Shown: piece after piece, positions 30,133 to 38,897 of the stretch | How positions within the stretch are numbered: the stretch's first letter is position 1 | Layout of the letters: each line of letters begins with the position of its first letter | Assembly: GCF_014212315.1 (NCBI RefSeq) | Contig: NZ_JACKXE010000001.1 | Location: forward strand, 62,001 to 126,000 | Origin: Nocardioides luti | GTDB taxonomy: Bacteria; Actinomycetota; Actinomycetes; Propionibacteriales; Nocardioidaceae | Direction of reading: 5' to 3' | DNA length: 64,000 nt | Program-made: the position numbers and the translations under genes | The notes under the pieces: generated by a model | Told to the model about the DNA's origin: nothing | The model's database searches: none | What the model saw: the letters and a program-made list of their open reading frames with translations, nothing else

Positions 30133-33100
30133 TCAGCGCGACAGCGCGAGCGTGGAGCCGGTGCGGGCCTTGCTCACCCGCAGCTGGGTCGGGATGCGGT
30201 CGCGCATCTCGGCGACGTGGCTGACCACGCCGACGATCCGGCCGCCGTCGCGCAGCGAGTCGAGCGTGTCCATCACGTCGTCGAGCGTGTCGGCGTCGAG
30301 CGAGCCGAAGCCCTCGTCCACGAAGAGCGTGTCGAGCCGTGAGTCGCCCCGGTCCCCGTCACCGGACTCCTGCGTGATGACGTCCGCGAGGCCGAGGGCC
30401 AGCGCGAGGGAGACGACGAACGTCTCGCCGCCCGAGAGCGTGGCCGGGTCCCGGGCCTCGCCCGACCAGTCGTCGCGCACCAGCAGGCTGAGCCCGCCCC
30501 GGGTCTCCCCGGCACCCCGCCGCCCGGTGTGCTCGAGGGAGTAGCGCCGGTCGCTCATCTGCGCCAGGCGCTCGTTCGCGGCGGCGACGACCTGGGTGAG
30601 CCGGTAGGCCAGGACGTACGCCGAGAGCCGCATCTGCAGCCGGTTGTCGGGTGACTTGCCGTCGACGAAGGTCGCCAGGCGGGTGGTGAGGTCGAGCTCC
30701 TCGCGCAGCGGCGCCCAGTCGTCGAGGGCGGTGGCGAGGTCGTCGGCCAGCGTCGTGAGGCGCTCCACGCGGGTGGCCCACACCCCGGCCCGCGACCGGG
30801 CGTCCCCCAGGGCGGCCAGGGCCGCCGCGTGGGCGCGCTGCGCAGCGGGAACGTCGGGTGTCGGCGACGCGAGCAGCCCGGCGGCGTCCTCGTCGGCGAG
30901 CACGGCGGTCACCGCGGCCAGCCGTCGCTCGTGGTCGGCCAGCGTGCGCTCGAGGGAGCGCAGGTCGTCGGCGGGCAGCGCGGCCCCGGCCGCCTCCTCG
31001 GGCGTCGCGAAGCCGGCCTCGGACACGGCCGCTGCGAGCGCGGCGCGGGCCTCGTCGGCCGCCGTGGTGGCGGCCGCGAGCTCCGCCAGCGCCTGCAGGG
31101 CGGCCCGCCCGGCGGCGGCCCGCTCGAGGTGCCGGTCGAGCTGGGTGGCCAGGTCGCGGGCCCCGTCGAGCAGCCCGTCGAGCTCGACCTTGAGGGCGGT
31201 GTGCTCGGTGGTGCGTGCCCGGACCGTGTCGGTGAGGGCGGCGCTCTCCCGGTCGAGGGCGGCGACCTCGGCGAGCAGTCGCTCGCTGGCGGCCTCGGCC
31301 TCCTCCAGCGCCTCGCGGGCGGCGGGCAGGCCGTCGGCCAGGGCGCGCAGCCGCTCGGCACCCTCCCGGACCGCTGCTGCCCGGGCCTGCAGCTCGTCGA
31401 GGGGGAGGGGGCCGGCGTTGCCGGTGGCCACGGCGAGCGCCGTCGCGAGGGTGCGGACCTGCTCGTCGTGGACCTGGGTGGTCGACTTCGCGGTGTCGAG
31501 CCGCTTGAGGGCGGCCTTCTCGGCGGCGGCGTCCGGGGCGCCCTCGGCGCGGGCGGCCTTGTGCGGGTGCTCGGCGGAGCCGCACACCGGGCAGCAGGCA
31601 CCGACCGCGAGGGCCCCGGCGATCTCGGCCGCCATCCCCTCCAGCCGCGCCTCGCGCAGGTCGAGCCACGCTTCCCGGAGCACCTGCTCCTCGGCCTGGG
31701 CGACGGCGAGGTCGGCGCGGGCGTCCGCGAGCTCGCGGGTCAGCCCCCCGACGAGGGAGTACGCCGTGACGCGGGCGTCCAGGGCGGCCAGTCGCTCCTC
31801 CTCGACCGCGACCCGCTCGCCGGCCGCGGTGGCCTCGACCAGCTCGCGCCGCAGCACGAGCAGCCGCTCGGGCAGGGCCGCCCGGGCGCGGGCGACGGCG
31901 TCGCGGCGCTCGCCCAGCTGCTCCTGCCGGGCCCGGGCCTCGGCGATCTCACGGGTCAGCCGGCGCTGCGTCTGCTGGCGGGGCAGCGCGGCCCGGACCC
32001 GGGCGGCGTCGTCCACGGCGCGCTGCAGCGCCTCGGTCAGCGTGTCCTCGTCGACCATGAGCAGGCCGAGCGCGTCGGCGGCGCGCTGACCGGCGGCCTC
32101 GGCCGCTCCCGCAGCCCGCTCCAGCGCCGTGCGTGCGGTCCGGTCGATGCGGTGCAGCGGCAGCACCCCGGCGGCCCGCCGGGCGGCGTCGACCCGGTCG
32201 CGGCCCCGAGCGTGGTCGTCCGCCGCGGCGAGCAGCGCCTGCTGCTCGGCGGCGGCCGCCTCCACGCGCCGGCGCTGCTCCAACGTCGTGCGGACCTCGT
32301 CGAGGACGTCGCGTGCCACCGTCTCCGCACCCGCGGCCGTCTCGGCGTCGGCCTCGCTGCTCGCGCGGGTGGTCAGGGCGGCGTCACGCAGGCCCGTGGC
32401 CCAGGTGAGCAGGGTGCCGTCGGCCGCGGGCCCCAGGAGGTCACGGATGTCCCAGTCGGCGGGGAGCCGCACCTCCGTGGCCTCGCTGACCCGGCTGACC
32501 AGGTCGGCGACCCGCTGGTGGGACGCCTCGGAGCGGCGGCGCAGCAGCGAGCGGCGCTCCTTGAACCAGCGCTCGACCTCGTCGAAGCGGCCGGTGCGGA
32601 AGAGCTGCTGCAGCAGCCGGTGCCGCTCGTCGGACCGGGCCCGGAGGAAGGCCTGGAAGCGGCCCTGCGGCAGCATCGCGACCTGGGTGAACTGGGTGAC
32701 GTTCATGCCGACGAGGGCCGTGACCAGGTGACCGGTCTCGTCGAGACGGCTGGACAGCGGCTGCCAGGCCCCGTCGACGCGCTCGGTGATCGTGACCGAG
32801 GCCTGCTCGGTGGTGGTGCCGGTGCCGCGCTTCTTGGGGCGCTCCCACGCCGGCGAGCGGCTGATCCGGAAGCGGCGGCCCGACAGGGTCGTCTCGAGCG
32901 TGACGCGCGGGGCGACGCCCGGCGCCGCCTGGTCGGCCCGCAGCCGCTTGGCGGCGTTGCGATCGCCGGGGACGTCGCCGTACAGCGCGAAGCAGACCGC
33001 GTCGAGCACGCTGGTCTTGCCGGACCCGGTCGGGCCGGTGAGCAGGAAGAGCCCGGCGTCGGAGAGCCGGTCGAAGTCGACGCTGACGGTCTCGGCGAAC

Positions 33101-33138
33101 GGGCCGAAGCCGGTCACCTCGAGCTGGTGCAGCCTCAT
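30133..33138 (-). CDS. sbcC: SbcC-type exonuclease ATPase subunit
   Basis: A 1001-residue SMC-like protein. Walker A GPTGSGKTS is at residues 35-43. Long coiled coils surround a zinc hook CCPVCGSAEHPH near residue 515. The C-terminus has the ABC signature TLSGGETFVVSLALALGL, Walker B DTLFVDEGFGSLD, and a switch-His region. With SbcD it forms a nuclease that opens hairpins and processes double-strand ends. Its ATG overlaps the sbcD stop by four bases. The frame is open upstream across sbcD, but the N-terminal MRLHQLEVTGFGPF fixes the start. Confidence 0.95.
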   Translation of the reverse strand: MRLHQLEVTGFGPFAETVSVDFDRLSDAGLFLLTGPTGSGKTSVLDAVCFALYGDVPGDRNAAKRLRADQAAPGVAPRVTLETTLSGRRFRISRSPAWERPKKRGTGTTTEQASVTITERVDGAWQPLSSRLDETGHLVTALVGMNVTQFTQVAMLPQGRFQAFLRARSDERHRLLQQLFRTGRFDEVERWFKERRSLLRRRSEASHQRVADLVSRVSEATEVRLPADWDIRDLLGPAADGTLLTWATGLRDAALTTRASSEADAETAAGAETVARDVLDEVRTTLEQRRRVEAAAAEQQALLAAADDHARGRDRVDAARRAAGVLPLHRIDRTARTALERAAGAAEAAGQRAADALGLLMVDEDTLTEALQRAVDDAARVRAALPRQQTQRRLTREIAEARARQEQLGERRDAVARARAALPERLLVLRRELVEATAAGERVAVEEERLAALDARVTAYSLVGGLTRELADARADLAVAQAEEQVLREAWLDLREARLEGMAAEIAGALAVGACCPVCGSAEHPHKAARAEGAPDAAAEKAALKRLDTAKSTTQVHDEQVRTLATALAVATGNAGPLPLDELQARAAAVREGAERLRALADGLPAAREALEEAEAASERLLAEVAALDRESAALTDTVRARTTEHTALKVELDGLLDGARDLATQLDRHLERAAAGRAALQALAELAAATTAADEARAALAAAVSEAGFATPEEAAGAALPADDLRSLERTLADHERRLAAVTAVLADEDAAGLLASPTPDVPAAQRAHAAALAALGDARSRAGVWATRVERLTTLADDLATALDDWAPLREELDLTTRLATFVDGKSPDNRLQMRLSAYVLAYRLTQVVAAANERLAQMSDRRYSLEHTGRRGAGETRGGLSLLVRDDWSGEARDPATLSGGETFVVSLALALGLADVITQESGDGDRGDSRLDTLFVDEGFGSLDADTLDDVMDTLDSLRDGGRIVGVVSHVAEMRDRIPTQLRVSKARTGSTLALSR

Positions 33139-34316
33139 GACGCCCCGTCCGTCACCAGGGTGTCGAGATCGGGGTCCTCGCAGCACGCGTCGAACGCCTC
33201 GCGCAGCAGCAGCGCCTCGTCGTCGGTGGCGGCGCTCCCGCGCATCTCGGCGACGAAGTCGAGGGCGATCTCGTGGTCGGAGCGCCCCTGCACGCGCGCG
33301 GCGGGCACGCCGCCCGGCGCGCCGCTCGCGGGCTCGAAGCCGAGGACCAGCGCGTGCGGGAAGCGGCTCCGCAGGCGGTCCATCGCCTGCAGCGGCCGGG
33401 TGTCGTCGGTGAGGGTCGCCTGGACCCAGGCCGCCTCGTGCACCACCAGCCGCGGCTCGGCCAGCAGCTCGTCCAGGGTGCCCCGCAACCGCGCGAGGGG
33501 GCGGGGGACCGGGGCGTCGACGAAGGTGCAGGACGTGACGCCGACCGGGCCGAGGTCGACGAGCCAGGACCCCTTGCGCTGGTCGGCCTCGGAGAACGAG
33601 TAGGCCAGCGGCGAGCCGCTGTAGCGGATCGCGTCGGTGAGCGTGTGCCGCCCGTGCAGGTGGCCGAGCGCGGTGTAGGAGATCCCGTCGAAGACGGACG
33701 TCGGCACGAGCGAGACGCCGCCGACGCTGATGTCGCGCTCGGAGTCGCTCGGCCGGACGTCGAGGGCGCCGCCGCCGACGAAGGCGTGGGCCAGCACGAC
33801 CGAGCGGGTGGCGGACGAGCGGGTCGCCAGGTCGGCGCGGACGCGCCGCATCGCCTCGGTCAGGGCGGCCTCGTGGGAGCGGGCGGCCAGGCCCCAGGGC
33901 TCGCGCACGGAGTCGGGGTCGAGGTAGGGCAGGCCGTGCACCGCCACCGGGCCGTGCTCGTCCTCGAGGAGGACGGGCGTGCCGACACCGCCGGCGTCGG
34001 TGCGGATGAAGACGCCCGCGGCGTCGATCAGCCGCGAGCTGAAGCCGAGCCGTTGCGCGGAGTCGTGGTTGCCGCTGGTGAGCACCACCTGCGCCCGGGA
34101 GGCGGCCAGCCGGGCCAGCGCCTCGTCGGCCAGCCGGACGGCGTCGACGTGGGGCAGCGCGCGGTCGTAGACGTCCCCGGCGACGACCACGAGGTCGACG
34201 CACTCCGCGGCGACCACCTCCAGCAGGTGGTCGACGTACGTCGCCTGGTGCGCCAGCATCCCCTCACGGTGGAACGACCGGCCCAGGTGCCAGTCGGACG
34301 TGTGGAGGATGCGCAT
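33135..34316 (-). CDS. sbcD: SbcD-type exonuclease subunit
   Basis: A 393-residue metallophosphoesterase of the Mre11/SbcD family. Metal-ligand motifs are SDWHLG (residues 7-12), VVAGDVYDR, LTSGNHDS and GLPYLD with the later GHLHGR. It is the nuclease partner of SbcC, in the expected order. A TAGGTT -10 box on the minus strand (34323-34328) sits six bases from the ATG, so the operon mRNA is probably leaderless. Confidence 0.94.
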   Translation of the reverse strand: MRILHTSDWHLGRSFHREGMLAHQATYVDHLLEVVAAECVDLVVVAGDVYDRALPHVDAVRLADEALARLAASRAQVVLTSGNHDSAQRLGFSSRLIDAAGVFIRTDAGGVGTPVLLEDEHGPVAVHGLPYLDPDSVREPWGLAARSHEAALTEAMRRVRADLATRSSATRSVVLAHAFVGGGALDVRPSDSERDISVGGVSLVPTSVFDGISYTALGHLHGRHTLTDAIRYSGSPLAYSFSEADQRKGSWLVDLGPVGVTSCTFVDAPVPRPLARLRGTLDELLAEPRLVVHEAAWVQATLTDDTRPLQAMDRLRSRFPHALVLGFEPASGAPGGVPAARVQGRSDHEIALDFVAEMRGSAATDDEALLLREAFDACCEDPDLDTLVTDGAS

Positions 34317-34344
34317 GCGACCAACCTAGGAACAGGCACCGACA

Positions 34345-34369
34345 GTCCGGCGGACCCACGCCGCCGGAC
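34345..34369 (-). terminator. Hairpin terminator downstream of the alcohol dehydrogenase gene
   Basis: GTCCGGCGG (34345-34353) and CCGCCGGAC (34361-34369) are perfect nine-base arms with a seven-base loop. It lies between the dehydrogenase stop (34399) and the sbcD promoter, on the minus-strand path. Confidence 0.55.
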
Positions 34370-34398
34370 CGCCGGTGTGAGGCGGTCGACCCGGTCGC

Positions 34399-35454
34399 TC
34401 AGTCCTCGAGCGCGGCCATGTCGATGACGAACCGGTAGCGCACGTCGGAGGCGACGACGCGCTCGTAGGCCTCGTCGATGACGGCCGGCTCGGGGGCCAG
34501 CACCTCGACCTCGGCGCCGATGCCGTGCTCGGCGCAGAAGTCGAGCATCTCCTGGGTCTCGCGGATGCCGCCGATCTTGGAGCCGGCCAGCGAGCGCCGC
34601 ATCCCGGCGAGCGAGAACGCGTGGAACGAGTCGGCGTCCGACGGGATGCCGACGTTCACCATGGCGCCGTCGAGGCGGAGCAGCGAGAGGTACTTGTCGA
34701 CGGGGAGGTTCGCCGCGACGGTGTTGACGATCAGGTCGAAGGTGCCGCGCAGGTCCTTGAAGGTCTGCTTGTCCTCGGTGGCGTGGTAGTGCTGCGCCCC
34801 GAGGCGACGGCCGTCCTCCTCCTTCTTGAGCGACTGGCTGAGCACGGTGACCTCGGCGCCCATCGCGACCGCGATCTTCACGCCGAGGTGGCCGAGGCCA
34901 CCCATGCCGACGATCGCGACCTTCTTGCCGGGACCGGCGCCCCAGTGGTGGAGGGGGGAGTACGTCGTGATGCCGGCGCACAGCAGCGGCGCGGCCTCCT
35001 CGAGCGAGATGCCCTCGGGGATGCGCAGCGTGTAGTCCTCGTGCACCACGAAGTGCTTGCTGTAGCCGCCGTAGGTGTCGCCACCCTCGTAGAAGCGGCC
35101 GTTGTAGGTGGGGACCTCGCCCTTGAGGCAGTACTGCTCCTCGCCGGCCTCGCAGTTCTCGCACTCGCGGCAGGAGTCGACGAAGCAGCCGACGCCGACG
35201 CGGTCGCCGACCGCGAACTTCGTGACCTCGTCGCCGACGGCGGTGACGGTGCCCGCGACCTCGTGGCCGGGGACCATCGGGAAGATGCCCTCGGCCCACT
35301 CGTTGCGGGCCTGGTGGATGTCGGAGTGGCAGATGCCGCAGAAGGCGACGTCGAAGGCGACGTCGTGCGCGCCGACGTCGCGGCGCTCGATCGTCGAGCG
35401 CTCGAAGGCGGCGCTCGGGGTGGGGACGGACAGGACGGGGGTGGTCGTCGTCAT
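34399..35454 (-). CDS. Zinc-dependent NAD(P)-linked alcohol dehydrogenase
   Basis: A 351-residue medium-chain dehydrogenase. Catalytic zinc ligands are Cys39 in CGICHSD and His64-Glu65 in GHE; structural zinc ligands are Cys95, Cys98, Cys101 and Cys109. The Rossmann motif is GMGGLGHLG. The pattern matches the CAD/YahK-type aldehyde reductases and NADP-dependent alcohol dehydrogenases. A TAGGCT -10 box on the minus strand (35461-35466) is six bases from the ATG, so leaderless. Substrate is uncertain. Confidence 0.88.
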   Translation of the reverse strand: MTTTTPVLSVPTPSAAFERSTIERRDVGAHDVAFDVAFCGICHSDIHQARNEWAEGIFPMVPGHEVAGTVTAVGDEVTKFAVGDRVGVGCFVDSCRECENCEAGEEQYCLKGEVPTYNGRFYEGGDTYGGYSKHFVVHEDYTLRIPEGISLEEAAPLLCAGITTYSPLHHWGAGPGKKVAIVGMGGLGHLGVKIAVAMGAEVTVLSQSLKKEEDGRRLGAQHYHATEDKQTFKDLRGTFDLIVNTVAANLPVDKYLSLLRLDGAMVNVGIPSDADSFHAFSLAGMRRSLAGSKIGGIRETQEMLDFCAEHGIGAEVEVLAPEPAVIDEAYERVVASDVRYRFVIDMAALED

Positions 35455-35476
35455 GCGTCGAGCCTAGGGGCCGCGG

Positions 35477-36256
35477 TCAACGCTGCACCGGGAGCGTGAC
35501 CGGGCTCGGCGGACCGAAGCCGGTGGTCGCGTGGACGGTGAACGTGACGTCCTTCGCCCCCGCGGGCACGGCCTTCGGCAGCCGCAGCGTCCTGGTGGAC
35601 TCCTCGGCGAGCTGGATCGGCAGGCTGCCGAGGTCGGTCGAGCCCGAGGTCACGTCCACCGTGCCTGCGCAGCCGCGGTCGCCGGAGCCGCAGGTGAGCT
35701 GCACCGTGGCGCCACCGCTGGCGTCCGGCGTCACCGTGGTGCTGGCGACGGCGAGGACCGAGGGGAAGACCACGCCGGTCGGGCTGTTGTCGGTCGCCGG
35801 GTCGAAGCACCCGTCGAACTCGAACAGCGGGTTCGTCACCACCCGGCCGCGGGTGTCGGTCATCGTCAGGAAGCCGGTCAGCTTGCTCGGACCGCTCGCG
35901 GTGTAGCAGTCGTTGCTGTGCACGTTCAGCTCGAACTTGCCGTAGCCCTCGGGCGGCATCGGCACGTCGGGGTCGTTCCAGCTCATCAGGCAGTTCCAGT
36001 CGCCGCCCGGACCGACGTCCTTGTTCTCGGCGCCGGCCTTGTCGCACATGGCGGTGGCGTGCAGCGACGCGGCGGAGACGGTGCGGCCCTGGAGGCCGGC
36101 CGTGTGGACGTAGAGGTGGGTGAAGGTCGCGGTGAGGGACCGCTCCAGGCGGGGCCGGGTGACGGTGCTGCTGCCCGAGCTGCCGGCCACGACGGCCGAG
36201 GCCAGGCCGAGCACGACGACGAGGGCGGCGAGGACGGTGAGAAGGGTACGGCGCAT
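35477..36256 (-). CDS. Secreted cysteine-containing protein in an ABC operon
   Basis: A 259-residue protein with an N-terminal signal (MRRTLLTVLAALVVVLGLASAVVAG). The mature region has six cysteines (AMCDKAG, WNCLMS, NDCYTAS, DGCFDP, LTCGSGDRGCAG), which suggests three disulphides. Its C-terminal half has a repeated beta-strand feel, with NSPTGVVFPSVLAVASTTV and DVTFTVHATTGFG. I do not recognise a named family. A GGAGG ribosome-binding site precedes the ATG, five bases after the permease stop, so it is the third gene of the ABC operon. Confidence 0.78.
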   Translation of the reverse strand: MRRTLLTVLAALVVVLGLASAVVAGSSGSSTVTRPRLERSLTATFTHLYVHTAGLQGRTVSAASLHATAMCDKAGAENKDVGPGGDWNCLMSWNDPDVPMPPEGYGKFELNVHSNDCYTASGPSKLTGFLTMTDTRGRVVTNPLFEFDGCFDPATDNSPTGVVFPSVLAVASTTVTPDASGGATVQLTCGSGDRGCAGTVDVTSGSTDLGSLPIQLAEESTRTLRLPKAVPAGAKDVTFTVHATTGFGPPSPVTLPVQR

Positions 36257-36261
36257 GGTGG

Positions 36262-37140
36262 TCAGCCTCCGGTGATGTCGCGACGGCGGAGCATGAGGTA
36301 GGCCGCACCGAGGCTGACGGCGCACCAGACGGCGCTCGTGACCAGTCCCTCGGTGAGCGGGCCGGTGAAGCGGGGGTCGGCGAGCAGCCCGTGCCAGGCC
36401 TCGAACGGCGTGGTCAGCAGGAACGGGCGCACGGCCTCCACCCCGCCGAGCGCGCCCACGAGCTGCATGACCATGCCGATGACCACGGGGGCGGCGACAC
36501 CGACGGCCGGGTTGCGCGACCAGACGGACAGCAGGATCGCCAGGCAGGTGAAGCCCAGCATCGGCGGGACCGTGGTGGCCCAGCTCAGCGTGACGAGCCG
36601 CAGCGCCTCGCCCGCGGGGATCGTCTGGCCCGTGAGGCCGAGCAGCGGCTGGTGGCCCACGATCAGCAGGCTCGACGCGATCGTCGACGCCGCCAGCACC
36701 ACCAGGACCAGGACGCCGAACCCGGCGGCGGTCACGGTCTTGGCGGCGAAGAGATCGGTGCGGCTCGTGGAGCGGGTGAGCACGGTCTTCCAGGTGCCGT
36801 GCTGGTCCTCGCTGGCGAAGATGTCGCCGGCGACGACTGCGGTGAGCAGCGGGATGACCCACTGCGCCGCGAAGCCCAGGACGAGCAGCGCCAGCGCGAA
36901 GCCGTTGTCCGTGGCGAACCGGCCGAAGAGCGTGTCCTTGGGGGGACGGGACTGGCCGTGGATGACCACGACCACGACCACGGGGAGCAGGAGCGAGCCG
37001 ATCAGGACGGCCCGCGCGCGCTGCTGGGCCCGGAGCTTGCGCAGCTCCCAGCGCAGCGGCGCCAGGCGTCCGGGGCGTCGCGGCGCACCGGCCGCCGGCG
37101 CCCGGGTGGCCACGTCGGCAGCGGCGGCCGGGGCGCTCAT
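36262..37140 (-). CDS. ABC transporter permease
   Basis: A 292-residue ABC-2-type permease. It has about six hydrophobic segments: IGSLLLPVVVVVVI, ALALLVLGFAAQWVIPLL, a long run VLVLVVLAASTIASSLLI, PPMLGFTCLAILLSV, and two at the C-terminus. The segment SEDQHGTWKTVLTRSTSRTDLFAAK is the typical ABC-2 conserved loop. The start codon ATGA overlaps the ATPase stop. It works with the ATPase at 37137 as an exporter; the substrate is unknown. Confidence 0.85.
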   Translation of the reverse strand: MSAPAAAADVATRAPAAGAPRRPGRLAPLRWELRKLRAQQRARAVLIGSLLLPVVVVVVIHGQSRPPKDTLFGRFATDNGFALALLVLGFAAQWVIPLLTAVVAGDIFASEDQHGTWKTVLTRSTSRTDLFAAKTVTAAGFGVLVLVVLAASTIASSLLIVGHQPLLGLTGQTIPAGEALRLVTLSWATTVPPMLGFTCLAILLSVWSRNPAVGVAAPVVIGMVMQLVGALGGVEAVRPFLLTTPFEAWHGLLADPRFTGPLTEGLVTSAVWCAVSLGAAYLMLRRRDITGG

Positions 37141-38096
37141 CGGACGGCCCCCGCCGGCGCGGCCGGGCGGTCGAGGGTCTGGTGGTGGGCGTCGTCGGTG
37201 AGCATGAAGAACAGGGCCTCCAGGGGCGTCTGGGTCTGGCTGAGCGCCAGCAGGTCGATGCGGGCCTGCACGATCGCGGCGACGTACGCCGACACCTGGG
37301 GCGTCGGGCCGGTCACGACGAGACCGGTGGCGGCCCCGCGGACGACCCGCAGGCCGGGGTGCTCCCGGGCGAGGCCCAGGGCGCGGTCGTCGTCGGTGGT
37401 CGCGAGCAGGTGGCCCGGGTCCGGCGCGCGGGTGCGCAGGGCGGCGATGGTGCCGTGGAAGGCGACGGTGCCGCGCTTCATGATGGTGACGTTGTCGCAG
37501 ATCTCCTCGACCTCGTCCATGTCGTGCGAGCTCAGCAGCACGGTCAGCCCGCTCGCGGCGAGCCGCTTGACCAGGGCCCGCATGTCCCGGATGCCGGCCG
37601 GGTCGAGGCCGTTGGCGGGCTCGTCCAGCACCAGGAGCCGCGGCTCGCGCAGGAGGCTCGCGGCGACCCCGAGGCGCTGGCGCATGCCGTAGGAGTAGCC
37701 GCCGACCTTCTGGTCGACGCGGTCGCTCATCTCGACCAGGTCGAGGACCTCGTCGAGCAGCCCGGCCGGGGCGCCGCCGTCGAGGAGGAGCAGGCCCTCG
37801 AGGTTCTGGCGGCCGGTGAGGTACGGGTAGAACCGGGGGCTCTCGATGAAGCCACCGACGCCGTCGAGGACCGCGACGCCGTCCTCGTCCCAGGTCCTGC
37901 CGAGCACGCGGATGGTGCCGGCGTCCGGACGGATCAGGCCGAAGAGCATCCGGAGGAAGGTGGTCTTGCCGGCCCCGTTGGGCCCGAGCACGCCGTACAC
38001 CTCGCCCTCGGCCACCCGCACGGTGATGTCGTCGACGGCGCGGACCGGTCCGAAGTTCTTGGTGACGCCCACGGCGTCGACGGCGAGCGATTCCAT
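37137..38096 (-). CDS. ABC transporter ATP-binding protein
   Basis: A 319-residue ATPase. Walker A is GPNGAGKTT (about residues 38-46), the ABC signature is VGGYSYGMRQRLGVAAS (variant SYGM for LSGG), Walker B is RLLVLDEPANGLDPAG, and the H-loop is LLSSHDMDEVEE. It belongs to the CcmA/BcrA exporter-type group. A TACGGT -10 box on the minus strand (38104-38109) sits seven bases from the ATG, so leaderless. It is divergent from the response regulator at 38211. Confidence 0.9.
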   Translation of the reverse strand: MESLAVDAVGVTKNFGPVRAVDDITVRVAEGEVYGVLGPNGAGKTTFLRMLFGLIRPDAGTIRVLGRTWDEDGVAVLDGVGGFIESPRFYPYLTGRQNLEGLLLLDGGAPAGLLDEVLDLVEMSDRVDQKVGGYSYGMRQRLGVAASLLREPRLLVLDEPANGLDPAGIRDMRALVKRLAASGLTVLLSSHDMDEVEEICDNVTIMKRGTVAFHGTIAALRTRAPDPGHLLATTDDDRALGLAREHPGLRVVRGAATGLVVTGPTPQVSAYVAAIVQARIDLLALSQTQTPLEALFFMLTDDAHHQTLDRPAAPAGAVR

Positions 38097-38210
38097 GCTG
38101 CGCACCGTAGGAGGAGCAAGATGAAGGGACCGTGAACCGCCCTGCGACGGTGCAGGGTGGTCCTGCCCGCCCCACCTGCCCGCCCGCCTGCCTGCCCCGA
38201 GAGGACGACC

Positions 38211-38897
38211 GTGCGCATCCTGGTCGCCGAGGACGACCGACGGCTCGCCGCCCTGCTCGAGCAGACGCTCGTCGAGGCGGGCTGGGACGTCGAGGTGGTC
38301 CACGACGGCACGGCGGCCTACGGCCGCGCGCTGCCCGGCGGTCTGGCGTACGACGTCCTGCTGCTCGACTGGATGCTGCCGGGCACCGACGGGCTGGCCG
38401 TGTGCCGGCGGCTCCGGGAGCTCGGTGTCCTGACACCGGTCCTGATGCTGACCGCCCGCGCGGACGTCCGCGACCGGATCGACGGGCTCGACGCCGGCGC
38501 CGACGACTACCTGCCCAAGCCCTTCGACCTCGACGAGCTGCTGGCCCGGCTGCGGGCGCTCGTGCGGCGCACGTCGTACGGCGAGGAGGTGGTCGTCGAG
38601 GTCGACGACCTCGTCGTGGACCCGGGCTCGCGGACCGTGCGGCGGGCCGGCACCGCGATCGAGCTGTCGGCGCGGGAGTTCGACATCCTGCACCTGCTCG
38701 TGGCCCGCGCCGGGCGAGTGGTCAGCCGCTACACGATCCTCGACGAGGTGTGGGACGGCGAGACCGACCTGAGCAGCAACGTCATCGACGTCCACCTCGC
38801 GGCGATCCGGGCGAAGATCGACCGTCCGTTCGGGACGAGCACCATCACCACCGTCCGGGGCGCGGGCTACCGGGTCGACACCCGGGAGACCCGGTGA
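38211..38897 (+). CDS. Response regulator, OmpR/PhoB family
   Basis: A 228-residue regulator. The receiver has VAEDD at residues 5-9, phosphoacceptor Asp53 in LLLDWMLPG, and the conserved Lys in YLPKPFDLDEL. The winged-helix DNA-binding domain includes SAREFDILHLLVARAGRVVSR and VIDVHLAAIRAKIDRPFGTSTITTVRGAGYRV (read in two pieces). The frame extends upstream, but a GTG at 38211 follows AGAGGA at 38200-38205 and starts right at the receiver. The stop overlaps the kinase start by four bases. Confidence 0.9.
   Translation: MRILVAEDDRRLAALLEQTLVEAGWDVEVVHDGTAAYGRALPGGLAYDVLLLDWMLPGTDGLAVCRRLRELGVLTPVLMLTARADVRDRIDGLDAGADDYLPKPFDLDELLARLRALVRRTSYGEEVVVEVDDLVVDPGSRTVRRAGTAIELSAREFDILHLLVARAGRVVSRYTILDEVWDGETDLSSNVIDVHLAAIRAKIDRPFGTSTITTVRGAGYRVDTRETR

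Noticed and set aside
38162..38199. C-rich tract of CCTGCC/CGCC units between the ABC operon and the response regulator
   Set aside because: The units are irregular and typical of base composition in this genome; no period or palindrome holds over the tract.
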